From NCBI RefSeq assembly GCF_900103785.1, contig NZ_FNHE01000001.1, forward strand, positions 372,001-436,000: 64,000 nucleotides of DNA, written 5' to 3'. The notes beneath the pieces are model-generated. The model had not been told where the DNA came from and ran no database searches. It was given only the letters and a program-made list of their open reading frames with translations. Origin of the DNA: Geodermatophilus siccatus. GTDB taxonomy: Bacteria > Actinomycetota > Actinomycetes > Mycobacteriales > Geodermatophilaceae. The number at the start of each line of letters is the position of its first letter. Position 1 is the stretch's first letter. The position numbers were made by a program, and so were the translations under genes. This document shows, in pieces, positions 56,135-64,000 of the stretch.

Positions 56135-58924
56135 TCACTGGGACACGGCGACGGCCCCGCTGGTGGCGTTCCACGTCATCGAGCCGTGCTCGAAGTCGGT
56201 GCGCATCCCGCCGGTGATCGCGTAGCTGGACCGGGTCGGGAAGCCCAGCGCCGAGGCGCTGCCGCCCCGCTGCCAGTAGGTCCTGGCCATCGCGCCGGAG
56301 ACCACCTGGGTGCCGGTCGCCGGCGACCAGTACACGTCGCCGCCGGTGAAGCGGACGACGTAGCCGCGGCCGTCGGCGGTCTTCGCGTCGCTGGTGGTCG
56401 GGAAGCCCAGCGGGCCGGTCGCGCCCCCGGCGGCCAGCCAGGTGGACAGGATGGAGCCACGCACCACCTGGGTGCCGGTCGTCGGCGACCAGTACACGTC
56501 ACCGCCCTGGAAGCGCACGAAGTAGCCGCGGCCGTCCGCGGTCGCCGCGTCGCTCGTGGTCGGGAAGCCCAGCGGGCCGGTCGCCCCGCCGGTGGCCAGC
56601 CAGGTGGACAGGATCGAGCCGCGCACGATGCGGGGGCCGGTGGCGGCGGACCAGTAGACGTCGCCGCCCTGGAACCGCACGAAGTAGCCGCGGCCGTCGG
56701 TGGTCGCCGCGTCGCTGGTGGTCGGGAAACCGAGGTAGCCGGTCGCCCCGCCGGTGGCCAGCCAGGCGTTCAGGATCTCGCCGCGCACGATCCGGGTGCC
56801 GGTGGTCGGCGACCAGTAGACGTCGCCGCCCTGGAAGCGGACGTAGGCGCCCTTGCCGGGGACGGGGGTGTCGCTGGTGGTCGGGAAGCCCAGGTAGCCC
56901 CCCGGGCCGCCGGTGGCCAGCCAGGTGTCCCGGATCGAGCCGAGGACGGTGCGGGCGCCGGTGGCCTGCGACCAGTAGACGTCGCCGCGCTGGAAGCGGA
57001 CGAAGTAGCCGCGACCGTCCGGCGTGGGCGCGTCGCTCGTGGTGGGGAAGCCCAGGCCCCCGGTCGGCCCGCCGGCGGCGCGGTAGGCGTCGAGGATGTC
57101 GCCGCGCACGATGCGGGTGCCGGTCGTCGGCGACCACAGCACCTCGCCGCCCTGGAAGCGGACGTAGGCGCCCGTGCCGGCGGGGGTGTCGCTCGTCGTC
57201 GGGAAGCCGAGGAAGCCCGTCGGCCCTCCTGCGGCCAGCCAGGTGTCGCGGATCGAGCCGAGGACGGTGCGGGCGCCGGTGGCCTGCGACCAGTAGACGT
57301 CGCCCCGCTCGAAGCGGACGAAGTAGCCGCCGCCCCCCGGCGTGGGCGCGTCGCTCGTGGTCGGGAAGCCCAGCCCCCCGGTGGCGCCGCCGGCGGCGAG
57401 CCAGGCGGCCAGGATGTCGCCGCGGACCAGCTGCGAGCCGGTCGCCGGCGACCAGTAGACGTCGCCGTGCTGGAAGCGGACGAAGGCACCGCGCCCCCCG
57501 GGGGTCGGCGCGTCGTCGGTGATCGGTGGCCCGAGCACCGCCGGCCCGCCCGCAGCGAGGTAGCGGTCCAGGATGCCGCCGAGCACCAGCCGGACGCCGC
57601 CGAGCGGCGAGGAGTACAGCCGGGCGCCGTTCGCGTAGACCTGCCAGGTGACGCCGGCCGCCGACTGCTCACCGCCCACCGGCGCGCCGAGCCACGCCCG
57701 CAGGCCGGCGTCGGAGTCGTAGCGGGTCGCGATCGGGGACTTGGTGTTCGCCATCCGGGCGGCCGCCTTGTCGCGGATCTCGCCCAGCCGCGCGTAGCCG
57801 TACCGCCCGGGGCACGCGGTGCTCTTGGTGTCGCGGTGCCCGAACACCGTCGGCAGGGTCACCCGGGCACCCGCGGCGTACTTGTCCGTGCCGCCCGACG
57901 TGAGCGTCGTCGTCCCCTTGGGGTTGACGCCGTACAGGGAGAACTTCCAGGCGATGATCGCCGCGACCGAGTCGATCATGGCCTGGGGCGTGTCGACGAC
58001 GTCGTAGTTGCCCATCATCGACACCCCGAAGGTCGAGGTGTTGAAGCCGCCCGCGTGCGCGCCGACCACGGTGCTCGCCAGGCCGCCGGAGCGGCCCTCC
58101 CAGAGCCGGCCGAACTTGTCGACGAGGACGTTGTAGCCGATGTCGCCCCAGCCCAGGCTCTGCGCGTGGTACGTGTAGGTCGAGCGCAGGATCGCCGGCA
58201 CCTGGTCGGCGGTGTAGTTGTTCGACCCGGCGGTGTGGTGCAGCGTCGCGGCCTTGATGGTGCTGGCGTACTGCGGGGTCCACCTCATGAGGTTCTCGTC
58301 GGCGCCCCACTGCGCCCGGGAGAAGACAGGCGGCATCGCCACCGCCGCGTCGGCGGTCTCGGTGATGTCGGGGTCGCCGAGCGAGGCGTCGGCCGGGCTC
58401 TCGCCCGGGTCGACCAGGTCCAGCTGCACGTCGGTGGGCTGCGCGCCGGAGCGGGTCACCAGCTCGGCCTCCACCGCGGTCGCCGGACCGGTCCACAGCG
58501 GCGCCGTCCCGCCCCGGACGGGGTGGCCGGTGTCCGTCTCGGCCTCCTGCTCGGCCGCCTCCGCGCTGACCTCCGTCCACGTCCCCCAGGCGCCGTCGGA
58601 GTCGCGGACCCGCACCTGCACGACGGTGTCGGTGACCGCCGGGTCGTACGCCCAGGTGACCCCGACCAGCGAGAACTCGGCGACGTCGGTGGCGCTCACC
58701 GACAGCGCCGGGACGGTGTCGGGCACGCCGGCGACCGGGTCGGTGGTGCCCTCCTGCACCTGCGCCTCGGGCGCGGGGGCGCTGAAGGACCCCATCGCGA
58801 CCTCCTCCACCGACGTCTCGACGGGCACGGCCTCGGGGTCCGGCTCGGCGTAGACGGGCAGCACCAGGACGACCCCGGTGAGGGCGACGAAGGCGGTGGT
58901 TCCGGCGAGCAAGCGGCGACGCAC
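56135..58924 (-). CDS. Secreted N-acetylmuramoyl-L-alanine amidase (PGRP type) with LGFP repeats
   Basis: 929 residues. Signal peptide to about residue 26 (LPVYAEPDP). A beta-rich region to about 200, then the amidase_2/PGRP domain: RAQWGADE, LHHTAGSNNYT, GDIGYNVLVDKFGRLWEGR and GHRDTKSTACPG, giving the zinc histidines and cysteine. From about 400 to the end there are about nine LGFP units (LGFPTTSD, VRFQGGDVYWSP). It would cut the stem peptide from peptidoglycan while held to wall sugars. GTG at 58924 has GGAGGA seven bases upstream. Confidence 0.92.
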   Translation of the reverse strand: MRRRLLAGTTAFVALTGVVLVLPVYAEPDPEAVPVETSVEEVAMGSFSAPAPEAQVQEGTTDPVAGVPDTVPALSVSATDVAEFSLVGVTWAYDPAVTDTVVQVRVRDSDGAWGTWTEVSAEAAEQEAETDTGHPVRGGTAPLWTGPATAVEAELVTRSGAQPTDVQLDLVDPGESPADASLGDPDITETADAAVAMPPVFSRAQWGADENLMRWTPQYASTIKAATLHHTAGSNNYTADQVPAILRSTYTYHAQSLGWGDIGYNVLVDKFGRLWEGRSGGLASTVVGAHAGGFNTSTFGVSMMGNYDVVDTPQAMIDSVAAIIAWKFSLYGVNPKGTTTLTSGGTDKYAAGARVTLPTVFGHRDTKSTACPGRYGYARLGEIRDKAAARMANTKSPIATRYDSDAGLRAWLGAPVGGEQSAAGVTWQVYANGARLYSSPLGGVRLVLGGILDRYLAAGGPAVLGPPITDDAPTPGGRGAFVRFQHGDVYWSPATGSQLVRGDILAAWLAAGGATGGLGFPTTSDAPTPGGGGYFVRFERGDVYWSQATGARTVLGSIRDTWLAAGGPTGFLGFPTTSDTPAGTGAYVRFQGGEVLWSPTTGTRIVRGDILDAYRAAGGPTGGLGFPTTSDAPTPDGRGYFVRFQRGDVYWSQATGARTVLGSIRDTWLATGGPGGYLGFPTTSDTPVPGKGAYVRFQGGDVYWSPTTGTRIVRGEILNAWLATGGATGYLGFPTTSDAATTDGRGYFVRFQGGDVYWSAATGPRIVRGSILSTWLATGGATGPLGFPTTSDAATADGRGYFVRFQGGDVYWSPTTGTQVVRGSILSTWLAAGGATGPLGFPTTSDAKTADGRGYVVRFTGGDVYWSPATGTQVVSGAMARTYWQRGGSASALGFPTRSSYAITGGMRTDFEHGSMTWNATSGAVAVSQ
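56300..57560 (-). repeat. Tandem LGFP coding repeats in the amidase gene
   Basis: About eight units of 150-165 bases in this span. Units alternate SDAP/SDTP in pairs in the 5' half and become near-identical single units in the 3' half. Confidence 0.75.
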
Positions 58925-59093
58925 GGGCTGGTCCTCCGGTGGAGCGCGGCGGCTGCGCCCCGCACGAGGGCGCATCTGTCCACGGAGACCATCGGCCCGG
59001 CCACGGCCGGTGTTGAGCCGACGCGGCCGACGATCTCCGGAGATCCCGTCCGTCGCGACCCGGGGACCACTCGGGTCCCACGGCTCACACGCC

Positions 59094-59990
59094 TCAGCGG
59101 GGCGGCCACTCCTGCAGCGCGAGGTGCAGCGCCGTCCGCCACGGCCGCGGCGCCGGCAGCCCGGCGGCCAGCCACGCGCTGCCGTCGAGCACCGACCACG
59201 CCGGGCGGGGCGCCGGGCGCGGGAACGCCTCGGTCGTCGTCGGGGTGACCAGGCACGGGTCGGCGCCGACCTCCTCGTAGACGGCGCGCGCCAGGCCGTA
59301 CCAGCTGACCGCGCCGGCGTCGGTGCGGTGCAGCACCGGCGGCACGGGCCCCGGCCGGGCGCCGAGCGCCACGAGACCGGTGGCCAGGTCGGCCGCCCAC
59401 GTCGGCGAGCCGACCTGGTCGTCGACCACGGAGGACGGGGCGCCGTCGAGGGCGCGGCCGGCCATGGTGCGCACGAAGTTGGCGCCGTGCGCGCCGTACA
59501 CCCAGGCGGTGCGGACGACCGTGGCGTCGCCCCCGGCGGCCGCGACCGCGCGCTCCCCCGCCGCCTTGGTCCGGCCGTAGGCCGAGCGCGGCGCGACCGG
59601 GGCGTCCACCCGGTAGGGCTCGGTGGCCTCGCCGTCGAAGACGTAGTCGGTGGAGACGTGCACCAGCCGCCCGCGCCCGGCCAGCTCCTCGGCCAGCCAG
59701 CCGGGTGCGCGGCCGTTGACCAGCAGCGCGGTCTCCTCGTCGGTCTCCGCGGCGTCCACGGCGGTGTAGGCGGCGGCGTTGAGGACGACGGGGCGGGCCC
59801 CGCGGACGCCGTCCAGCCAGCGGCGGACGACGTCGCGCACCTGCCGCTCGTCGGTCAGGTCGAGCTCGGCGCGGCCCAGCGCGGTGACGCGGTCCCCGGG
59901 CCGGCCGGCCAGGACGGCGAGCAGGTCGCCGCCGAGCTGCCCGCGGGCGCCGGTGACCAGCCAGGCGGTCGGGTGGTCCGGTCCGGTCAT
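59094..59990 (-). CDS. rmlD: dTDP-4-dehydrorhamnose reductase
   Basis: 298 residues. Last step to dTDP-L-rhamnose with NAD(P)H. LVTGARGQLGGDL (glycine motif), NAAAYTAVDAAE, STDYVFDG, YGRTKAAGE (Tyr/Lys) and VRTAWVYGAHGANFV are all family blocks. ATG at 59990 shares ATGA with the rmlB stop. The frame upstream is antisense-like and rejected. Confidence 0.94.
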   Translation of the reverse strand: MTGPDHPTAWLVTGARGQLGGDLLAVLAGRPGDRVTALGRAELDLTDERQVRDVVRRWLDGVRGARPVVLNAAAYTAVDAAETDEETALLVNGRAPGWLAEELAGRGRLVHVSTDYVFDGEATEPYRVDAPVAPRSAYGRTKAAGERAVAAAGGDATVVRTAWVYGAHGANFVRTMAGRALDGAPSSVVDDQVGSPTWAADLATGLVALGARPGPVPPVLHRTDAGAVSWYGLARAVYEEVGADPCLVTPTTTEAFPRPAPRPAWSVLDGSAWLAAGLPAPRPWRTALHLALQEWPPR

Positions 59991-60994
59991 GCGCGGGCGG
60001 GAGCCGCCGTGTCCACGAGCCGGGCCTTGAGCGGCTCCCACCAGGCCCGGTTGTCCCGGTACCACTGCACGGTGAGGGCGAGCCCGTCCTCGAAGCCCAT
60101 CCGCGGCGCGTAGCCGAGCGCGGCGGTCTTGGAGTAGTCCACCGAGTAGCGCAGGTCGTGGCCGCCGCCGCGCGGGTCCACGATGTTCTCGACGTAGCTC
60201 CAGTCGCGGCCGGTGGCCTCGAGCAGCTTCTCGGTCAGCTCCCGGTTGGACAGCTCCCGGCCGCCGCCGATGTTGTAGAACTCGCCGGGCTGCCCCTTCT
60301 CCACGACCAGCTGGATGCCGCGGCAGTGGTCGTCGACGAACAGCCAGTCGCGCACGTTGGCCCCCTCGCCGTACAGCGGCACCTTGTGCCCGTCGAGCAG
60401 GTTGGTGACGAACAGCGGGATGACCTTCTCGGGGAAGTGGTACGGCCCGTAGTTGTTGCTGCACCGGGTGATGGAGATGTCCAGCCCGTAGGTCTTCGCG
60501 TAGGCGCGGGCGATCAGGTCCCCGCCGGCCTTGGCCGCCGAGTACGGCGAGTTCGGCTCCAGGACGTGGTCCTCGGTCCACGAGCCCTCGTCGATCGAGC
60601 CGTAGACCTCGTCGGTGGAGACGTGCACGACCCGGCGGACGCCGTGCCGCAGGCAGGCCTCGAACACCTGCTGGGCGCCGAGCACGTTGGTCAGCACGAA
60701 CTCCGAGGCGCCGGTGATCGAGCGGTCGACGTGCGACTCGGCGGCGAAGTTGACGACGACGTCGTGGCCGGGCAGGGCGGCGTCGAGGTCGGCGGCGCTG
60801 CAGATGTCACCCCGCACGAACCGGTAGCGCGGCGAGTCGGCCACCGGCGTCAGGTTGGCCGGGTTGCCGGCGTAGGTGAGCTTGTCGAAGACGGTCACCT
60901 CGGCGTCCTCGAAGCCCGGGTAACCGCCGGTCAGCATGGTCCGGACGTAGTGCGAGCCGATGAAGCCCGCTCCCCCGGTGACGAGCACGCGCAT
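59987..60994 (-). CDS. rmlB: dTDP-glucose 4,6-dehydratase
   Basis: 335 residues. Converts dTDP-glucose to the 4-keto-6-deoxy sugar. VTGGAGFIGSHYVR, NFAAESHVDRS, STDEVYG and YSAAKAGGD are the signature blocks; TRCSNNYGPYHFPEK follows. ATG at 60994 has GGGAGG upstream. It pairs with rmlD here and rfbA at 29163; rmlC is missing from the window. Confidence 0.96.
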   Translation of the reverse strand: MRVLVTGGAGFIGSHYVRTMLTGGYPGFEDAEVTVFDKLTYAGNPANLTPVADSPRYRFVRGDICSAADLDAALPGHDVVVNFAAESHVDRSITGASEFVLTNVLGAQQVFEACLRHGVRRVVHVSTDEVYGSIDEGSWTEDHVLEPNSPYSAAKAGGDLIARAYAKTYGLDISITRCSNNYGPYHFPEKVIPLFVTNLLDGHKVPLYGEGANVRDWLFVDDHCRGIQLVVEKGQPGEFYNIGGGRELSNRELTEKLLEATGRDWSYVENIVDPRGGGHDLRYSVDYSKTAALGYAPRMGFEDGLALTVQWYRDNRAWWEPLKARLVDTAAPARA

Positions 60995-61064
60995 GGGGCG
61001 ATCCTCCCGTGCCGGGCCGGCGGGGTCATCCTCCCGCGGGGTGAGGCGTGTCGCCCAGCGCTGT

Positions 61065-61070
61065 TAGCGT
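61065..61070 (+). promoter_or_regulatory. Leaderless -10 box of neuA
   Basis: TAGCGT, 7 bases before GTG 61078. Confidence 0.55.
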
Positions 61071-61077
61071 CGCCCGC

Positions 61078-61770
61078 GTGCCGGGTCCGGGGAACGCACC
61101 GCGGGTGGTCGCCGTCGTCCCGGCCCGGGCCGGCTCGCAGGGCCTGCCCGGCAAGAACCTCGCCCGGATCGGTGGGCTCTCCCTCGTCGGCCACGCCGCC
61201 CGCGCCGCCCGGGACGCCGGCGTCGACGAGGTCGTCGTCACCACCGACGGCGCCGGCATCGCGGCCGAGGCCCGGGCGCTCGGGTGCACCGTCGTCGACC
61301 GGCCGGCCGAGCTGGCCACCGGTGACAGCCGCACGGTGGACGCCGTCCTGCACGCCGTGCGGACGCTGGCGCTGCCCGACGACACCCTCGTGCTGCTCCT
61401 GCAGCCCACCTCGCCGCTGCGCACCGGGGACGACGTGCGCGCCGTCCTGGACCGGCACGCGGCCGGGGGCGTGGGCAGCACGCTCACCGGCTGCGCGGTC
61501 GCCCACCACCCGCTCAAGCAGCTGCTCGTCGACGACGCGGGGACGGCGTCCCCGGTGCGCACCTGGGCCGACCTCGAGGCACCGCGCCAGCAGCTGCCCC
61601 GCGCGCTGCGCCCGAACGGCGCGGTCTACGTGACCGCTGCCGGCGCCATGGCCGCGGCCGGGGCCGTCCTGGTGCCCCCGCTCGCCGTGGTCGAGATGCC
61701 CGAGGAACGCAGCCTCGACGTCGACACCGCCGAGGACCTCGCCGCCGCCCGGGCGGCCCTGGAGGGCTAG
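61078..61770 (+). CDS. neuA: CMP-nonulosonate (N-acylneuraminate) cytidylyltransferase
   Basis: 230 residues. Activates a nine-carbon acid sugar with CTP. Signature VPARAGSQGLPGKNLARIGG (residues about 13-32), LLLQPTSPLRTGDD and LDVDTAEDLAAA. The length is that of single-domain NeuA. Its stop lies 6 bases from the convergent neuC stop. The exact sugar (sialic or legionaminic type) cannot be told from the sequence. Confidence 0.88.
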   Translation: MPGPGNAPRVVAVVPARAGSQGLPGKNLARIGGLSLVGHAARAARDAGVDEVVVTTDGAGIAAEARALGCTVVDRPAELATGDSRTVDAVLHAVRTLALPDDTLVLLLQPTSPLRTGDDVRAVLDRHAAGGVGSTLTGCAVAHHPLKQLLVDDAGTASPVRTWADLEAPRQQLPRALRPNGAVYVTAAGAMAAAGAVLVPPLAVVEMPEERSLDVDTAEDLAAARAALEG

Positions 61771-61776
61771 GGCGCC

Positions 61777-62934
61777 CTACCCGCCCTCGGCGAGCGGCCG
61801 GTCGACGAAGCGCTTCTGCAGCCCGAGGTCCCACACCTCGTCCCCGCAGACGGCCTCGACGATCCGCGCGGCGGCGCCGACGGACCCGAAGTGCTCCTCG
61901 GGCCGGCTGCGCCCCGCCGCCCGGGCCTCCCGGATCGCGCCGGCCACCTCCGCGGCGACCGCCGGCACGTGCCGGACCGAGGCCGCCGGGGAGCGGTCGG
62001 TCTGCCGCGACCCGACGTCCACCGACGGCGTCCCGAGCACCGGCGCCTCCCGGACGCCGCTGCTGGAGTTGCCGACGACGACCTCGGCGTGCCGGACCAG
62101 CGTCAGGTAGGCGGGGAAGCGCATCGACGGCAGGCGGACGACGTCCGGGCGGCCGTCGAGGCGCTCGAGCGCGGCCCGGACGTCGTGGGTGCCCTCGTCG
62201 TTGTTGGGGTCGATGACCACCCACGAGCCGCCGGCGGCGAGCACGCCGTCGACGACCGCCTCGGCGTGCCGGCGGTTGAGCTCGAGCTCGGTGGTCACCG
62301 GGTGCAGCGCCAGGACGCCGTAGGGCGGGGCCGGGGTGCCGTAGTGGTCGCGCACCGGGGCCAGGTCCGAGTCCGCCGCCACCGCGAGCGCGTCGGCCTC
62401 CGGGCTGCCGACGACCAGCACCCGCTCGGCCTCCTCACCCAGCTGCAGCAGCCGGGCGCGGGCGTGGTCGTTGGCCACGAAGTGCACGTGGGCGTGCTTG
62501 CTCAGCGAGTGCCGGATGGCGTCGTCGATCGTCCCGGAGACCTCACCGCCCTCGACGTGGGCGACGCGGGTATTGGTGAGGCTGCCGGCCAGCGCCCCGG
62601 CCAGGGCCTCGACCCGGTCGCCGTGCACCAGCACCATGTCCGCCGACTCCGCGAGCAGCAGCCGGGTGATCGAGTTGATGCTGTTGGCCAGCACCAGCGC
62701 CATCGGCTCGTCCTCGACCTGGTTGGGCACGTGGTGCAGCGCCCGCAGGCCGGCCCGCTCGATCTCCCGCAGCGTGTAGCCGTACCGGTGCAGCAGGTGC
62801 ATGCCGGTGACCACGAGCGAGAACTCGATGCCCGGGGCCGCCTGCAGCCCCAGGTAGACGTCGCGCATCTTGCCGAAGTCCGCGCGCGTGCCGGTGAGGC
62901 CGACGACGCGCCGGGGCCGTCCGAGAGCCGTCAC
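61777..62934 (-). CDS. neuC: UDP-N-acetylglucosamine 2-epimerase (hydrolysing), NeuC-like
   Basis: 385 residues. GLTGTRADFGKMRDVYLGL at the start is the NeuC/LegG signature, not the non-hydrolysing WecB form. HGDRVEALAGALAG, HVEGGEVSGTIDDAIRHSLSK and VGNSSSGVREAPVLGTPSVD follow. It releases ManNAc (or the diacetyl analogue) from its UDP sugar. GTG at 62934 overlaps the neuB stop by GTGA. Confidence 0.9.
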   Translation of the reverse strand: MTALGRPRRVVGLTGTRADFGKMRDVYLGLQAAPGIEFSLVVTGMHLLHRYGYTLREIERAGLRALHHVPNQVEDEPMALVLANSINSITRLLLAESADMVLVHGDRVEALAGALAGSLTNTRVAHVEGGEVSGTIDDAIRHSLSKHAHVHFVANDHARARLLQLGEEAERVLVVGSPEADALAVAADSDLAPVRDHYGTPAPPYGVLALHPVTTELELNRRHAEAVVDGVLAAGGSWVVIDPNNDEGTHDVRAALERLDGRPDVVRLPSMRFPAYLTLVRHAEVVVGNSSSGVREAPVLGTPSVDVGSRQTDRSPAASVRHVPAVAAEVAGAIREARAAGRSRPEEHFGSVGAAARIVEAVCGDEVWDLGLQKRFVDRPLAEGG

Positions 62935-63980
62935 GCTTCAGCCAGGTCGGACCACGCCACCTGCACGTCGGCGGGCAGGTCGCGGCTCGCCCGCCGGCCG
63001 AGCAGCTCGTCGTAGTGCTTGGCCACGACCTCGCCGGTGCCGGGGCGCTTGACCCACAGGTTGTCGACGGTGAACTCCTCACCGGCGCCGACCGGCTTGG
63101 TCGTCACGACGCAGGCGTAGGCGAAGTCGATGGTGGGCTGCTCCTCCGGGAGGATCTCCTTGCGCCCGCCGCGGGCCATGCCGAGCACGTCGGCGCCCTC
63201 GATGAGCCGGGCGAACTCCTCCGGGGTGCTCGAGATCGGGATGTCCGGCCCGCTCCAGGTCAGGTCCGAGGTGAAGTGCCGCTCGAGCACCGCGGCACCG
63301 ACGGCGACCGCGCCGAGGCAGGCGTAGATCGACGTGGTGTGGTCCGACAGGCCCAGGACGGCGTCGGGGAAGGCCTCCCCCAGCTCGGTGATCCCGCCGA
63401 GGCGGACCTTCTCCGGCGGGGTCGGGTACATGCTCGTGCAGTGCATCAGCGCGAACGGCACCCCGCTGGCGCGCAGCAGCTCCACCGACGGGCGGATGGT
63501 GCTGACGTCGTTCATCCCGGTGCTCAGCAGCACCGGCTTGCCGAACGAGGCGATGTGCCGGACCAGCGGGTAGTTGTTGCACTCCCCCGAGCCGATCTTG
63601 AACGCGGGGACGTCGAGCTCGGCCAGCCGGTCGGCCGCGGCCCGGCTGAACGGCGTGGACAGCGCCAGCATCCCGCGCTCGTGCGCGTGGGCGAACACCT
63701 CGCGCTCCTCGCTCGCCGAGAGCGCACAGCGCTGCATCATCCCGTAGATCGACTCGTCGGCGTTCCCGGGCACGACGTCGTTGGGGATCATCTCGTCCTC
63801 GACGACGTGCGACTGGAACTTGACGCACTCCACCCCCGCGTCGGCGGCGTCGTCGATCATGCGGTGCATCCGGTCGAGGTCGCCGTCGTGGTTGATGCCG
63901 AGCTCGGCGATCACCAGAGGTCGCTCGCCGGGACCGACCCGGCGGGCGCCGATGGACAGGGTCCCCGGGGTGTTCGTCAT
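62931..63980 (-). CDS. neuB: Nonulosonic acid synthase (NeuB/LegI type)
   Basis: 349 residues. Condenses a hexosamine with phosphoenolpyruvate. IAELGINHDGDLDRMHRMID, VKFQSHVV, KIGSGECNNYPLV, LLSTGMNDVSTI and LSDHTTSIYACLGAVA are the NeuB barrel blocks; the last 60 residues (DNLWVKRPGTGEVVAK) are the SAF antifreeze-like domain. ATG at 63980 with a TACCGT box 6 bases upstream. Operon with neuC. Confidence 0.93.
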   Translation of the reverse strand: MTNTPGTLSIGARRVGPGERPLVIAELGINHDGDLDRMHRMIDDAADAGVECVKFQSHVVEDEMIPNDVVPGNADESIYGMMQRCALSASEEREVFAHAHERGMLALSTPFSRAAADRLAELDVPAFKIGSGECNNYPLVRHIASFGKPVLLSTGMNDVSTIRPSVELLRASGVPFALMHCTSMYPTPPEKVRLGGITELGEAFPDAVLGLSDHTTSIYACLGAVAVGAAVLERHFTSDLTWSGPDIPISSTPEEFARLIEGADVLGMARGGRKEILPEEQPTIDFAYACVVTTKPVGAGEEFTVDNLWVKRPGTGEVVAKHYDELLGRRASRDLPADVQVAWSDLAEA

Positions 63981-63986
63981 GCCGCC

Positions 63987-63992
63987 ACGGTA
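63987..63992 (-). promoter_or_regulatory. Leaderless -10 box of neuB
   Basis: TACCGT on the minus strand, 6 bases before ATG 63980, close to the right edge of the window. Confidence 0.45.
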
Positions 63993-64000
63993 CGAGCCGG

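Noticed and set aside
55274-59248. Plus-strand frame of 1324 codons
   Set aside because: Antisense to two secreted proteins with complete signal peptides and domains.

Overview
The window is very high-GC DNA (low-to-mid 70s percent by eye) with many GTG starts, four-base stop/start overlaps and leaderless TANNNT promoters, all typical of an actinobacterium. Gene content and order in 1-29 kb match the conserved Mycobacterium tuberculosis block secA1-hpf-comF-lpqB-mtrB-mtrA-sahH-manA-SIS-Trm112-manB-DUF3499-metallopeptidase-whiB2-fbiA-fbiB. The absence of mycolate genes, the protein style and the presence of LGFP-repeat proteins suggest a non-mycolate actinomycete, possibly Geodermatophilaceae (inference, not proven).

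Layout. 1-11.6 kb: SecA (cut by the left edge), small enzymes, hibernation factor, ComF, the MtrAB-LpqB signalling operon, S-adenosylhomocysteinase and a secreted HNH-type lipoprotein. 11.8-19 kb: an inserted sugar module (acyltransferase, PLP aminotransferase, Gfo/Idh dehydrogenase, a dolichol-phosphate-type glycosyltransferase, a YfhO-like membrane protein and a flippase-like membrane protein). 19-29 kb: mannose activation (ManA, SIS isomerase, ManB), DUF3499, metallopeptidase-like protein, WhiB2-type regulator and F420 biosynthesis (CofD, CofE). 29-46 kb: dTDP-glucose synthesis (RfbA), a tightly overlapped six-gene glycan cassette (FAD oxidoreductase, two glycosyltransferases, epimerase, TIM-barrel protein, GtrA), two large membrane proteins flanking an AlkA-type glycosylase, GDP-mannose synthesis (ManC), a WbbL-like rhamnosyltransferase, and UDP-galactofuranose synthesis and polymerisation (Glf, GlfT2-like). 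46-51 kb: a second galactan locus (GlfT2 paralogue, Wzm/Wzt ABC exporter, GlfT1-like initiator). 51-59 kb: a sialyltransferase-like protein, a coiled-coil partner, and two large secreted LGFP-repeat proteins, one carrying an amidase. 59-64 kb: RmlD, RmlB and a nonulosonic-acid (sialic/legionaminic type) module NeuA, NeuC, NeuB.

Taken together the window is mostly cell-envelope building: nucleotide sugars (GDP-mannose, dTDP-rhamnose, UDP-galactofuranose, a CMP-nonulosonate and probably an acetamido sugar), their transferases, an ABC exporter for a lipid-linked galactan, and secreted wall-binding proteins, set beside core secretion and the wall-stress two-component system. RmlC is not in the window. 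The most novel points are: a family of six hairpin repeats sitting at stop codons only in the conserved half, one of them translated as the N-terminus of CofE; the uncharacterised six-gene glycan cassette; a GT29 (sialyltransferase)-like protein in the same window as a complete NeuB/NeuC/NeuA set; and a duplicated GlfT2 system. I saw no tRNA, rRNA, CRISPR array, insertion sequence or prophage.
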